From JBBQNY01 sp038255255 (lineage in GTDB: Bacteria; Pseudomonadota; Gammaproteobacteria; Xanthomonadales; Ahniellaceae): a stretch of 64,000 nt of DNA. The stretch covers positions 29,746-93,745 of the forward strand of contig JBBSLL010000008.1 of NCBI GenBank assembly GCA_038255255.1, written 5' to 3'. The notes under the pieces are model-generated. The model saw nothing but the letters and a program-made list of their open reading frames with translations, searched no databases and was not told where the DNA came from. Made by a program: the position numbers and the translations under genes. Numbering within the stretch: the stretch's first letter is position 1; every line of letters starts with the position of its first letter. Below, in pieces: positions 35,800 through 43,822 of this stretch.

Positions 35800-38700
35800 T
35801 CAGAACTCGAAGCGCACCCCGAACTGCAGGGCCCAGCGCGATTGACCCTCGCGGTCCTGACGCGCGAGCCTGGGCAGATTGGTAACCCCGGCAGAGTTCA
35901 CGTAGTTGCTGACGTCGTACACGACCTGCCCCGCGGGGTTCACCCCGGCGAAATTCGCCACGCCGATGTTGTACGGGAACGCCGCCTGGTCGATGTGGCC
36001 CCACTCGTCGTTGATGAGGTTGCCCACGTTCTCGATGTCGACGAACACTTCCGCCTTGGTGTCAGCGAAGAACGGAATGGCCTGCGACAGCTTCATGTCC
36101 ACCTGGTGCACCCAGGGCGATGTCAGCGCGTTGCGGACCGCGGTCGATCCCTGGTTGGCGCTCAGGTACTCGTCATTGAGGATGAAGCTCCGGAACGCCG
36201 CGATGTCTTCCGGCGAAGAGCCCGACGTGAATGCCACGTTGTCGAGGTTCGGGATGATGAAGAGGTCGTTGCCGAAGATGCCTTCGCCGTTTGCGTCGCC
36301 GTTGAAGCCGTAGCTGTACGGACGACCGTCGCGGCCCTCGTAGAAGAACGAGAGCGTGGTCGGCGCATTGGCGAAGAAGTGGAAGCGCTTGGCGAACGTG
36401 CCGACGAAACGTTCCCGGATCTCGTAGTTGGAGGTGTTCGCAACTTCCTCGTTGGGGTTGTAGATGGCGCGGTTGAGGAAGTTGGAGAAAGCCACCGAAG
36501 ACGTGCCCGGGCTCACGTCCTCGGAATCACCGAGCGTGTACGAGAGCCTGGCGGACCAGTCGTTGGACCACGGCTTCTCGATCGACAGCGTGAAGTTGTC
36601 GGTAGAGCCCTTGCCCGTGTTGTAGAGCTCGATCGCATTGGTGTAGAGGCAGGGGTTGGTCGTGGAGTTGAACGCCAGCGCCGGGTTCACGCGGATGCAG
36701 TTGCCCCGCACGCGGTTGCCGCCGGTGAGCTGGCCCGTCGCATTGAAGCCCGTCGACGCCGGATTGAGGAAGAAGGTCAGACGACCGTCCGGCAATGTGC
36801 CGGTGGCGCCGCCCAACGAGAGGCTCCGGAACGCCACGGCGTCGCGTACCTCGGATTTGAGGTACTCGGCGCTGCCGATGAGGCCCCACCACGGCAGTTC
36901 CATCTCGAAGCCGAGGTTGGCTTTCCACACAGTCGGCTGCTCGAAATCTTCCGAGAGGAAGTTGACCAGCTGGCTTGGCGAACCGCCGGCCGGCACGAAC
37001 GGGTTTTCCGGATCAGGCGAGAAACCGGTGCTGTTGCGGATGTCGAAAGCGCGGGTAAGCACGCCCGGATTGGAGAAGCTGTTGGAGAGCCACACGCCCG
37101 GCGACGAGCCCTGGAACAGGCCGATACCGCCGCGCAACTGCATCCTGCGTTCGGTGTCGAACGTGTAGTTGAAGCCCAGGCGGGGCTGGATGGTGTCGGA
37201 GTCGTCCGGCACGTTGCGGTTGTCGATGCCGAAGTCGCGCAGCACGTTGGCGTTGAAGGCCGGGCGGTTTTCCACGATCGACGTGTCGAAGCGCGCGCCG
37301 TACATGAGGTTGAGGTTGGACGTGACCGCCCAGGTGTCTTGGATGAAGAAGCCGAGGTTGCCGTACTCGAAGCCGGCACCCGCGCTGTTGACGTCGCCGC
37401 TGATCGGGGTCTGGAGCGTGTACTGATTGAAGCGGCCGTTCTGGAAATTGGTGATGCCGTTCGGAAAGCCGCTCTGGATGCCGAAGCTGTAGTTGCCGAA
37501 CACGTCCTGCAGGAACAGGTTGAAGATCTCGTTGTTCTCGTAATCGGCGCCGAAGCGGATGGTGTGGTCGCCCGCGAAATAGTCGGCGGCGAACAACGCG
37601 GTGTACGTGTCCACTGCCAGGAGATTGGCGTGGCGTGACCGCTCGGTGCCGAAGATCACGCTGTTGGCGTTGTCGACGTTGACGCGGATGGTCGGCGAAA
37701 TCACCGGCACGACAGGCGTCGAGCGGTATTCGGCATACGACACGTTGGCCTCGGTCGAAAGCTTGTCGCTCCAGTTGCTGTAGAGCGACACCGCGTAGTT
37801 CTCGAAGCTGATGTTGTCCGTGTAGGTGTTGGACGACAGCTGCAGCGAAGTCGTCGACGGTCCCTGCAGGCGCAGGATCGAGCCGTCGGTCTTGTTGTAG
37901 CGGAACGACGCCCGGTGGTCGTCGTTGATATTCCAGTCCAGCTTGGCAAAGTACTTGTCATCGGTGTTGCTGATGTTGTCGGCGGCGATGGTGCCCGGCT
38001 CGATGCCATAGCCGCGCGCGATCGCCAGGATCTGGTCGAGCTGCGCCTGGGTGATGCCCACGGTGTTGGTCGCGCCGCTGCCGATCACGCCCTGGTCGGT
38101 ACCCGGGGACGAGCGCTCGAACTTCTCGTAGCCGAGGAAGAAATACAGCTTGTCCTGGATGATCGGCCCGCTCACGTAGCCGCCGGCGGTGTACTCGTCG
38201 TCGAATCCGATGAACTCATTGCCGTTCTCGTCTTCGCCCACGAAGTCCTTGTCGCGGTAGAGACCGTAAATGGCGCCATGGAACTCGTTGCCACCGCTCT
38301 TCGTCACCGCGTTGATGTTGCCGCCGACGAAATCCTTCTGGGTGACGTCGTAATCGGCCACGCCGATGTTGAATTCCTGGATCCAGTCGATCGAGATCGG
38401 CTGGTTGAGCGCCGGGAGACCGGAATCGTTCAGGCCGAACTGGTCGTTGGTCGGCACGCCGTCGATGCGGATGTTGTTGTAGCGGTTGTTCTGGCCGGCA
38501 ACGGCGATGCCGCCGCGCTCCTTGTCGATCTGCACCACGCGCGGGTCGACTCGCACGAAGTCCTCGATCGACCGCTGGATGGTCGGGAGCACTTCGATCT
38601 GTTCCTGCGTGACGATTGTCTTCGTGCCCATGTTGTCCGGGGCGAACACGGTGTCGAGCGCGCTAGCGGTGACCGTGACCGACTCGAGCTCGGTGGCACC

Positions 38701-39051
38701 GTCGGGGCGCGTCGCGGTCGCGGCGAGATCGACGGAAGTTGTCTCGTCGAGCTGCAGGAATACGTCGTTGCGGACGATTTCGCCCGCGGAACTCTTCGCG
38801 GTGATCGTGTACGGACCGCCGACGCGGAGTCCGCGCGTCGAGTAGCGGCCCGCGCTGTCGGTGGTCACAGTCTGCCGCGTGCCCGAGGGAACGTGCAGAA
38901 TGTCGATGGTCGCGTTCGCGACGCCCTGCCCGGTGCTGTCGGAAACTACACCGGCGACGGCCGCAGAAGTGGTCTGCGCGAACAGCGGATTGGCAGCGGA
39001 GACGGCGAGCAACGCGCAGATGGCGACGTGCAGCCCGGATCGCTTGATCAT
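35800..39051 (-). CDS. Oar-like TonB-dependent outer-membrane receptor
   Basis: A 1083-residue receptor. A signal peptide (about 1-26, LLAVSAANPLFAQ) is followed by a carboxypeptidase-regulatory-like beta-sandwich (about 30-110: AAVAGVVSDSTGQGVANATIDI), then a plug domain (VTVTASALDTVFAPDNMGTKTIVTQEQIEVLPT ... NRYNNIRIDGVPTNDQFG) and a long barrel ending RFEF with terminal Phe, as needed for BAM insertion. This layout is that of Oar proteins, large TonB-linked transporters of Xanthomonadales and Myxococcus; substrates are mostly unknown. Monocistronic with its own terminator. The upstream region contains three CTG(T/C)-type repeats at 11-base spacing resembling a Pho box. Confidence 0.9.
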   Translation of the reverse strand: MIKRSGLHVAICALLAVSAANPLFAQTTSAAVAGVVSDSTGQGVANATIDILHVPSGTRQTVTTDSAGRYSTRGLRVGGPYTITAKSSAGEIVRNDVFLQLDETTSVDLAATATRPDGATELESVTVTASALDTVFAPDNMGTKTIVTQEQIEVLPTIQRSIEDFVRVDPRVVQIDKERGGIAVAGQNNRYNNIRIDGVPTNDQFGLNDSGLPALNQPISIDWIQEFNIGVADYDVTQKDFVGGNINAVTKSGGNEFHGAIYGLYRDKDFVGEDENGNEFIGFDDEYTAGGYVSGPIIQDKLYFFLGYEKFERSSPGTDQGVIGSGATNTVGITQAQLDQILAIARGYGIEPGTIAADNISNTDDKYFAKLDWNINDDHRASFRYNKTDGSILRLQGPSTTSLQLSSNTYTDNISFENYAVSLYSNWSDKLSTEANVSYAEYRSTPVVPVISPTIRVNVDNANSVIFGTERSRHANLLAVDTYTALFAADYFAGDHTIRFGADYENNEIFNLFLQDVFGNYSFGIQSGFPNGITNFQNGRFNQYTLQTPISGDVNSAGAGFEYGNLGFFIQDTWAVTSNLNLMYGARFDTSIVENRPAFNANVLRDFGIDNRNVPDDSDTIQPRLGFNYTFDTERRMQLRGGIGLFQGSSPGVWLSNSFSNPGVLTRAFDIRNSTGFSPDPENPFVPAGGSPSQLVNFLSEDFEQPTVWKANLGFEMELPWWGLIGSAEYLKSEVRDAVAFRSLSLGGATGTLPDGRLTFFLNPASTGFNATGQLTGGNRVRGNCIRVNPALAFNSTTNPCLYTNAIELYNTGKGSTDNFTLSIEKPWSNDWSARLSYTLGDSEDVSPGTSSVAFSNFLNRAIYNPNEEVANTSNYEIRERFVGTFAKRFHFFANAPTTLSFFYEGRDGRPYSYGFNGDANGEGIFGNDLFIIPNLDNVAFTSGSSPEDIAAFRSFILNDEYLSANQGSTAVRNALTSPWVHQVDMKLSQAIPFFADTKAEVFVDIENVGNLINDEWGHIDQAAFPYNIGVANFAGVNPAGQVVYDVSNYVNSAGVTNLPRLARQDREGQSRWALQFGVRFEF

Positions 39052-39138
39052 GGAAGTGAGCCCTTGGTTTGAGTTGAGACTGGAAAGCTGAGACGAACGA
39101 AGCGCCGTCGGCGGGAGGACGCGCGGAACGGGGCGGAT

Positions 39139-39173
39139 TTATTAACGGCAGTTTAACAGCAGCCGAATGACAA
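39139..39173 (-). promoter_or_regulatory. Candidate Pho-box promoter of the TonB receptor
   Basis: On the minus strand, TTGTCAT-tcgg-CTGCTGT-taaa-CTGCCGT-taat forms three 7-mers with 4-base AT-rich or mixed spacers, the 11-base rhythm of PhoB sites (consensus CTGTCAT). Eleven bases after the second 7-mer lies TAATAA, the correct place for a -10 in a PhoB-dependent promoter. No normal -35 is found at 16-18 bases. Repeats match the consensus at 6, 4 and 5 of 7 positions, so this is only a candidate. Confidence 0.4.
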
Positions 39174-39183
39174 TTTTGCTACA

Positions 39184-39215
39184 GATCTTGTCCGACAGGG
39201 TTCTGTCGGGAGATC
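39184..39215 (-). terminator. Hairpin after the grxD-SDR-marC operon
   Basis: A nested inverted repeat: GATCT/AGATC outside and CCGACAG/CTGTCGG (39192-39198 and 39203-39209) inside with a GGTT loop. It is 55 bases downstream of the marC stop and just upstream of the TonB receptor promoter. It probably insulates that promoter from read-through. No T-run follows. Confidence 0.5.
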
Positions 39216-39270
39216 AATCCCTTGCACGCGAATCCTCCAGCGGGGTCTTAGATTGACCGCCGTTTTCTGT

Positions 39271-39858
39271 TCAGGCTTGGAGGTAGGCGGCTATGCCGTC
39301 GAGGAACATCTGCACGGACAACGCGACCAGCAGCATGCCCATCAGTCGCTCGATCGCCGACAGGGCGCGCTCGCCGAGCAGGCGATAGAGCGCCGTCGCG
39401 GAAAACAGCACCACAGCCGACGCAGTCCACGCGATCAGCAATGCGATGCTCCAGTCGACCGACCGATCCGGGTGGCGATTGGCGAGCAACATCAGAGCTG
39501 CCATCACGGACGGGCCCGCGATGCTGGGTATCGCCATCGGCACGATGAAGGGCTCGCCGGCTGGCACCTCGCCGAACACGCCGTCCGGGGTCGGAAAAAT
39601 CATTCGCAAACCAATCAGGAAGAGAATGATGCCACCCGCGATGCTGACGGATTCCTGCTTGAGGTGCAGCGCGGCGAGAATGTAGGCGCCCCCGAACAGG
39701 AATGCAAAAAGCACCGCCAGTGCGATGAGCAACTCGCGCGCCAGCACGATCCGGCGCCGCGCGGGTGTCAGGGACTTGAGCAACGACAGGAACACCGGCA
39801 CGTTGCCGATCGAATCCATGATCAGGAACAGCATCAGCGCGGCCGACAGCGTGGTCAC
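39271..39858 (-). CDS. MarC family integral membrane protein
   Basis: A 195-residue protein with six membrane helices. The family pattern is MDSIGNVPVFLSLLKSLTPARRRIVLAREL near the N-terminus, GGIILFLIGLRMIF in the middle and PFIVPMAIPSIAGPSVMAALMLLAN for the second half, resembling YhgN/MarC proteins. Despite the name, MarC has no proven role in antibiotic resistance and its transport activity is unknown. A GTG start overlaps the SDR stop (GTGA), so the two are translationally coupled. Confidence 0.88.
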   Translation of the reverse strand: MTTLSAALMLFLIMDSIGNVPVFLSLLKSLTPARRRIVLARELLIALAVLFAFLFGGAYILAALHLKQESVSIAGGIILFLIGLRMIFPTPDGVFGEVPAGEPFIVPMAIPSIAGPSVMAALMLLANRHPDRSVDWSIALLIAWTASAVVLFSATALYRLLGERALSAIERLMGMLLVALSVQMFLDGIAAYLQA

Positions 39859-40643
39859 GCGCCCGCGCTCCTGCTGGCGTCGACGACACTGAGCACTCCC
39901 CCGCGCAACGCGTGTGCGTTGTCGGCCAGGATTCCGACGATCGCGTCGGCGCAGTGGTCGGGCGATGGCAGGCGCCCGCTGTCCTCCGCGAAGTAGGCGC
40001 GCGCACGCAGCCTAGTGGCCATGGGCGTGGGAAGTACGCCATGCACGCGGACCGTCGTGCGGTCGGTCTCGGCGTGCAACATCGCGACCAGGGCAGGCAG
40101 TGCGGATTTTGCGATCCCGTACGCGCCCCGATAGGGCCTGGCGACTTCGGCGGCGTCGTCGACCACGAACACGATGGCCGCGTCAGCACGCGTAGCCAGC
40201 ATCGGCAGGCAGGCACGGGTGAGAAGCCATGGCGCCGAAAGGTTCGCGTGCAATGCACGCAGGAACGCGTCGGGTGCGACGTGTGCAAGTGGCGTCAGTC
40301 CGTCGAAGCGCGCGGCCGCATGCACGATCGCATCGAGACGACCGCACTGCCGGCCGATCGCATCTGCCAGGTCTTCGTAATCCTGCGCGGTGGCGCCTTC
40401 GAGGTCGAGAGGATAAATCGCCGGTTGCGCGCCGCCCTCTCCGACGATGGCGTCGTAAAGCTGCTCAAGCGGGCGAATCTTGCGACCGAGCAGGACCAGC
40501 GTGGCGCCTTGGCGTGCCGCGGCGATCGACGTGGCGCGGCCAAGCCCTCCTGCCGCACCCGTCACAATCACGACGCGACCGGCCAGCGCGCCCGACGGAG
40601 CCGGCGCCGCCCCCGCGGTTGCTGGCGTGGCGACGGCCGTCAT
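39855..40643 (-). CDS. YciK-like short-chain dehydrogenase with altered active site
   Basis: A 262-residue SDR protein. The cofactor loop TGAAGGLGRA (28-37) and the Tyr-Lys pair Y175/K179 (YGIAK) are intact. The catalytic Ser, expected 13 residues before Tyr175, is Asp162: the stretch reads IVFVVDDAAEVARPYRGAYGIAKSA where YciK has SSS. Either the enzyme works without the Ser or it is not a dehydrogenase. Overall resemblance is to YciK (LVLLGRKIRPLEQLYDAI, YPLDLEGATAQDYEDLADAI). The gene sits one base after grxD's stop and overlaps marC. Confidence 0.82.
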   Translation of the reverse strand: MTAVATPATAGAAPAPSGALAGRVVIVTGAAGGLGRATSIAAARQGATLVLLGRKIRPLEQLYDAIVGEGGAQPAIYPLDLEGATAQDYEDLADAIGRQCGRLDAIVHAAARFDGLTPLAHVAPDAFLRALHANLSAPWLLTRACLPMLATRADAAIVFVVDDAAEVARPYRGAYGIAKSALPALVAMLHAETDRTTVRVHGVLPTPMATRLRARAYFAEDSGRLPSPDHCADAIVGILADNAHALRGGVLSVVDASRSAGA

Positions 40644-40644
40644 C

Positions 40645-40962
40645 TCAGCTGCGCTGCGCTTCGGCGACCATCGCCGCGAGTTCGCCCTTGGCCGCCAGTT
40701 CGAGGGCGATGTCGCACCCACCGATCAGCTCGCCGTTGATGAAAAGCTGCGGAAAGGTCGGCCAGTTGGAAATCCTGGGCAGTCCCGCGCGCACCTCGGG
40801 GTCCTCGAGTACGTTGACTGATTCAAAACGCGCACCGGCTTCAAGCAGCGCCCGCACCGCGCATGCGGAAAAGCCGCACATCGGCAATTGCGGGGTGCCC
40901 TTCATGAAGAGCACGATGGGATGCCCGTCGATCATCTGGCGGATGCGGGTCTGCGCGTCCAT
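40645..40962 (-). CDS. grxD: Monothiol glutaredoxin GrxD (Grx4 family)
   Basis: A 105-residue CGFS-type glutaredoxin. The active-site Cys29 is in PMCGFSACAVRALL, with the glutathione-binding features WPTFPQLFINGELIGGCDI. Such proteins bind a glutathione-ligated [2Fe-2S] cluster as homodimers or with BolA and deliver clusters. Length is that of E. coli GrxD. A perfect -10-like TACAAT lies at 40991-40996 on the minus strand. It is divergent from sodB, and heads an operon with the SDR and MarC genes. Confidence 0.94.
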   Translation of the reverse strand: MDAQTRIRQMIDGHPIVLFMKGTPQLPMCGFSACAVRALLEAGARFESVNVLEDPEVRAGLPRISNWPTFPQLFINGELIGGCDIALELAAKGELAAMVAEAQRS

Positions 40963-41121
40963 TGCGTGCCTCCGGTCAGACGGGGCGCGCATTGTAGGGC
41001 GCGGCCCGGCGGCCGCACACCCCGCGGAACTTCTCGCCAGGGTTTGCAGAGCGGTCACGCGCAGCTGGGTACACTTCCACTCCCGCATTTCCCCGCGCAC
41101 TTGCGCCGACCGAGGATCAAC

Positions 41122-41700
41122 ATGGCCATCGAACTCCCCGCCCTGCCGTTCGCGCGCGAAGCGCTGGAGCCCCACATTTCGGGCGAAACCATCGATTTCC
41201 ACTACGGCAAGCACCACAAGACCTACGTCGACAACCTCAACAAGATGATCGAGGGTACTGAGCTCGACTCGCTTACGCTCGAGGAGATCGTCCGCAAAGC
41301 CGAAGGCGCCATGTTCAACAACGCGGCGCAAGTCTGGAACCACACGTTCTACTGGAACTGCCTGTCTCCGGAGGGGGGCGGCAAGCCCACCGGCGCGCTC
41401 GCCAAGTCGATCGATGAAGCGTTCGGATCCTTCGACGCATTTGTGGAGCAATTCACCAAGGCCGCGATCGGCACCTTCGGTTCGGGGTGGGCGTGGCTCG
41501 TGCAGCGCACCGATGGCACGCTCGCGATCATCAGCACCAGCAACGCGGCGACGCCGCTGACCGGCGAAGACAAGCCGCTGATGACGTGCGACGTGTGGGA
41601 ACACGCCTATTACATCGACTACCGGAACGCGCGCCCCAAGTACCTCGAGGCGTTCTGGAAACTCTCCAACTGGGAATTCGTCGCAGCGCAGATGACCTGA
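41122..41700 (+). CDS. sodB: Fe superoxide dismutase SodB
   Basis: A 192-residue cytoplasmic superoxide dismutase. Metal ligands are H27 (FHYGKHH), H74 (VWNHTFYW), D157 and H161 (CDVWEHAYYIDYRN). Gln70 in NNAAQVWNHTFYW, one of the outer-sphere Gln positions, marks the iron form rather than the manganese form. FGSGWAWLV and ARPKYLEAFW complete the family pattern; length equals E. coli SodB. The ribosome site is GAGGATC. Divergent from grxD, sharing a 159-base regulatory region in which I could not identify a Fur box. Confidence 0.96.
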   Translation: MAIELPALPFAREALEPHISGETIDFHYGKHHKTYVDNLNKMIEGTELDSLTLEEIVRKAEGAMFNNAAQVWNHTFYWNCLSPEGGGKPTGALAKSIDEAFGSFDAFVEQFTKAAIGTFGSGWAWLVQRTDGTLAIISTSNAATPLTGEDKPLMTCDVWEHAYYIDYRNARPKYLEAFWKLSNWEFVAAQMT

Positions 41701-41762
41701 GCGAGCACGGCTGCATCCCGCAGGCTTCTCTGCAGGGGCAACGCAAGTCGCACTGACTGCGG

Positions 41763-41783
41763 GCGAGGTTTCCCGCGCCTCGC
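41763..41783. terminator. Hairpin between converging sodB and purK
   Basis: GCGAGG (41763-41768) pairs with CCTCGC (41778-41783) around a nine-base loop in the 90-base gap between the two converging genes. A second weaker hairpin (GCAG/CTGC) lies about 40 bases before it. Neither has a T-run, so the role as terminator is tentative. Confidence 0.35.
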
Positions 41784-41790
41784 GGCGACC

Positions 41791-42930
41791 CTACGAATCC
41801 CGTTGCGTACGCAGCGCGTCCAGCAGCGGGGCGCATTGCTGCTCGCGCCCGAGGCGCTGCCCCAGCGCCTCGATGCGATCGGCCAGCAGCCCAGGCGACT
41901 CCGCGCAGAGCGTCGCGTGACCGAGCTTGCGGCCGGCGCGCGGTGACTTGCCGTAGTCGTGCCAGTGCACATCCTCGGCCGAGAGGGCTGCAGCCCGGTC
42001 CGGCAGGGTGCCGACCCAGTTGAGCATGGCCGCCAGGCCACGCGCCGCCGTAGAGCCAAGCGGTAGCCCGAGCACTGCGCGCACGTGGTTTTCAAATTGG
42101 GAACAGACTGAACCCTCAATGGTCCAGTGGCCGGAATTGTGGACGCGCGGCGCCATTTCGTTCGCGAGCAAGGCGCCTTCGTACACGAACAACTCCAGCG
42201 CAAATACGCCGACGTAGTCGAGGTGCTCGGCGATTGCGCGAGCATGATCGAAGGCATGTGCGTCGAGTTCGCCCACGGACCAGGGTGCAAGGCTCGCGGA
42301 AAGTATTCCGTCCGAGTGCCAGTTGCGCGTGAGCGGCCAGGTGCGGAATTCGCCGTCGCGCCCGCGCACCGCCACCACCGAGATCTCGCACTGGAATGGC
42401 ACGAATGCCTCGAGTATGAGCGGGGCGCGGCCGAGTTGTTGCCAGGCCGCATCGAGGTCGTCGCGCGTGCGCAGGCGCACCTGGCCCTTGCCGTCGTATC
42501 CAAGTCGCCGGGTCTTGAGAATGGCGGGCAAACCAATCGCGGCCACGGCGTGGTCCAGTTCGTCGCGCGATCCGACCGCCGCGAAGGCAGGAGTGCCGAT
42601 CCCGAGTGCCGCGAACACATGCTTCTCGGCCAGTCGATCCTGCGTGACCGCAAGTGCCGCAGGCGCCGGAAACACCGGCAGGCGCTGCGCGAGCCACTCG
42701 GCTGAAGACGCCGGGACGTTCTCGAAATCGAAGGTCGCGACGTCGACCTGTTCGGCAAATCTGGCGAGGGCCCCGGTGTCGGTGAAGTCGGCATGCAGCA
42801 AGGGCGCGACCTCGCCCGCGCACGCATCGGCGGCGCTATCGAGCACCCGGAAACGCGCTCCAAGGGGAGCACCCGCTAGGGCGAGCATGCGGGCGAGTTG
42901 CCCACCCCCCAGGATGCCGACGACGCTCAC
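41791..42930 (-). CDS. purK: N5-carboxyaminoimidazole ribonucleotide synthase PurK
   Basis: PurK, an ATP-grasp enzyme, carboxylates AIR at N5 in purine synthesis. The 379-residue product begins VSVVGILGGGQLARMLALA and contains VATFDFENVP, KTRRLGYDGKGQ, ILEAFVPFQCEISVVAVRG and EMAPRVHNSGHWTIEGS. The GTG start overlaps the purE stop (GTGA); a longer frame upstream lies inside purE. PurE-PurK together perform the two-step bacterial route to CAIR. Confidence 0.95.
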   Translation of the reverse strand: MSVVGILGGGQLARMLALAGAPLGARFRVLDSAADACAGEVAPLLHADFTDTGALARFAEQVDVATFDFENVPASSAEWLAQRLPVFPAPAALAVTQDRLAEKHVFAALGIGTPAFAAVGSRDELDHAVAAIGLPAILKTRRLGYDGKGQVRLRTRDDLDAAWQQLGRAPLILEAFVPFQCEISVVAVRGRDGEFRTWPLTRNWHSDGILSASLAPWSVGELDAHAFDHARAIAEHLDYVGVFALELFVYEGALLANEMAPRVHNSGHWTIEGSVCSQFENHVRAVLGLPLGSTAARGLAAMLNWVGTLPDRAAALSAEDVHWHDYGKSPRAGRKLGHATLCAESPGLLADRIEALGQRLGREQQCAPLLDALRTQRDS

Positions 42931-43436
42931 GGCAGGCGCGGATCGGGGTGTGAGAGCACCGCTTCCGTCTGTGCCGAACGGTACCGTTCGAGCGCTTCGG
43001 CGAGTCGCGCGTCCTCCAGCGCAAGGATTGCAATGGCAAACAGCGCCGCGTTGCTCGCGCCGGCCGGACCAATGGCGAAGGTGCCCACCGGAATGCCGCT
43101 CGGCATCTGGACAATGGACAGGAGCGAATCCACGCCGCGCAGCATCTTTCCGGCGACGGGTACTCCCAGAACCGGCAGTGCCGTTTTGGCAGCAAGCATG
43201 CCCGGCAGATGGGCAGCTCCGCCGGCGCCGGCGATAAGAACCCTGAGCCCACGCGCGCGGGCGTTGCCCGCGTAGTCGAACAGGAGGTCCGGCGTGCGAT
43301 GCGCCGAAACGACGCGGACCTCGAATTCCACGCCGAACTCGTCGAGCAATGCCGCGGCGGGCGCGAGCGTTTCCCAGTCGGAGCGCGAACCCATCACCAC
43401 TCCCACCCGCGGCGTCGCGCTGCTCGCGTCGTGCAT
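42927..43436 (-). CDS. purE: N5-CAIR mutase PurE
   Basis: PurE moves the carboxyl group from N5 to C4 of the imidazole. The 169-residue protein has GVVMGSRSDWETLAPAAALLDEFGV, the conserved VVSAHRTPDLLFDYA, IAGAGGAAHLPGMLAAKTALPVLGVPV and QMPSGIPVGTFAIG, all canonical for class I PurE. It is divergent from the Trm112-like gene across about 60 bases, where overlapping -10-like hexamers (TAACAT/TATGTT around 43457-43464) suggest back-to-back promoters. Confidence 0.96.
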   Translation of the reverse strand: MHDASSATPRVGVVMGSRSDWETLAPAAALLDEFGVEFEVRVVSAHRTPDLLFDYAGNARARGLRVLIAGAGGAAHLPGMLAAKTALPVLGVPVAGKMLRGVDSLLSIVQMPSGIPVGTFAIGPAGASNAALFAIAILALEDARLAEALERYRSAQTEAVLSHPDPRLP

Positions 43437-43497
43437 GGCCCGGACCCGTCAAAAACGCTATGTTACCAGCCCCATCCAGACCTCCAGGCGGCTAGTG

Positions 43498-43770
43498 GTG
43501 CTCGATCGACGACTCCTCGACATCCTCTGCTGTCCCGTGAGCAGGGTTTCGGTGCGCGTGGCAAGGAATGAGGAAGTCGAGGCGCTCAACGCCGCCATCG
43601 CGGCGGGCGGCGTGACGGATACCGGCGGCAACGCGTTGACCAGTCCGATCGCGGAAGCGCTCATCACGACGGATTCGCGCACGCTCTATCGGATCGAGGA
43701 CGGCATTCCCGTGATGCTGGCAGACCAGGGCATCACGCTGGCTCAGCTCGATCGTTTCCCAACCCTGTGA
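43498..43770 (+). CDS. Trm112-like small protein
   Basis: A 90-residue protein with the Trm112 family opening LDRRLLDILCCPV and the family ending TDSRTLYRIEDGIPVMLADQGI. The four zinc-binding cysteines of typical Trm112 proteins are absent; only an adjacent CC pair remains near the N-terminus, and about 25 residues are inserted in the middle. Trm112 in eukaryotes activates methyltransferases; bacterial members (YcaR-like) have no assigned role. Start is one of two consecutive GTG codons with AGGCGG upstream. nadC follows about 50 bases later. Confidence 0.8.
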   Translation: MLDRRLLDILCCPVSRVSVRVARNEEVEALNAAIAAGGVTDTGGNALTSPIAEALITTDSRTLYRIEDGIPVMLADQGITLAQLDRFPTL

Positions 43771-43822
43771 CCCGGCGTGATCGCGTCGACGCCGGTCGCG
43801 CGAATGCGCGCGGAGTAAAGGC

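Noticed and set aside
35701..37638. A 645-codon plus-strand frame opposite the TonB receptor
   Set aside because: Valine/arginine/glutamate-rich shadow of the receptor gene; no recognisable domain.
40963..41121. A Fur box between grxD and sodB
   Set aside because: The region is GC-rich and has no GATAATGATNATCATTATC-like hexamer repeats; only a -10-like TACAAT was convincing.
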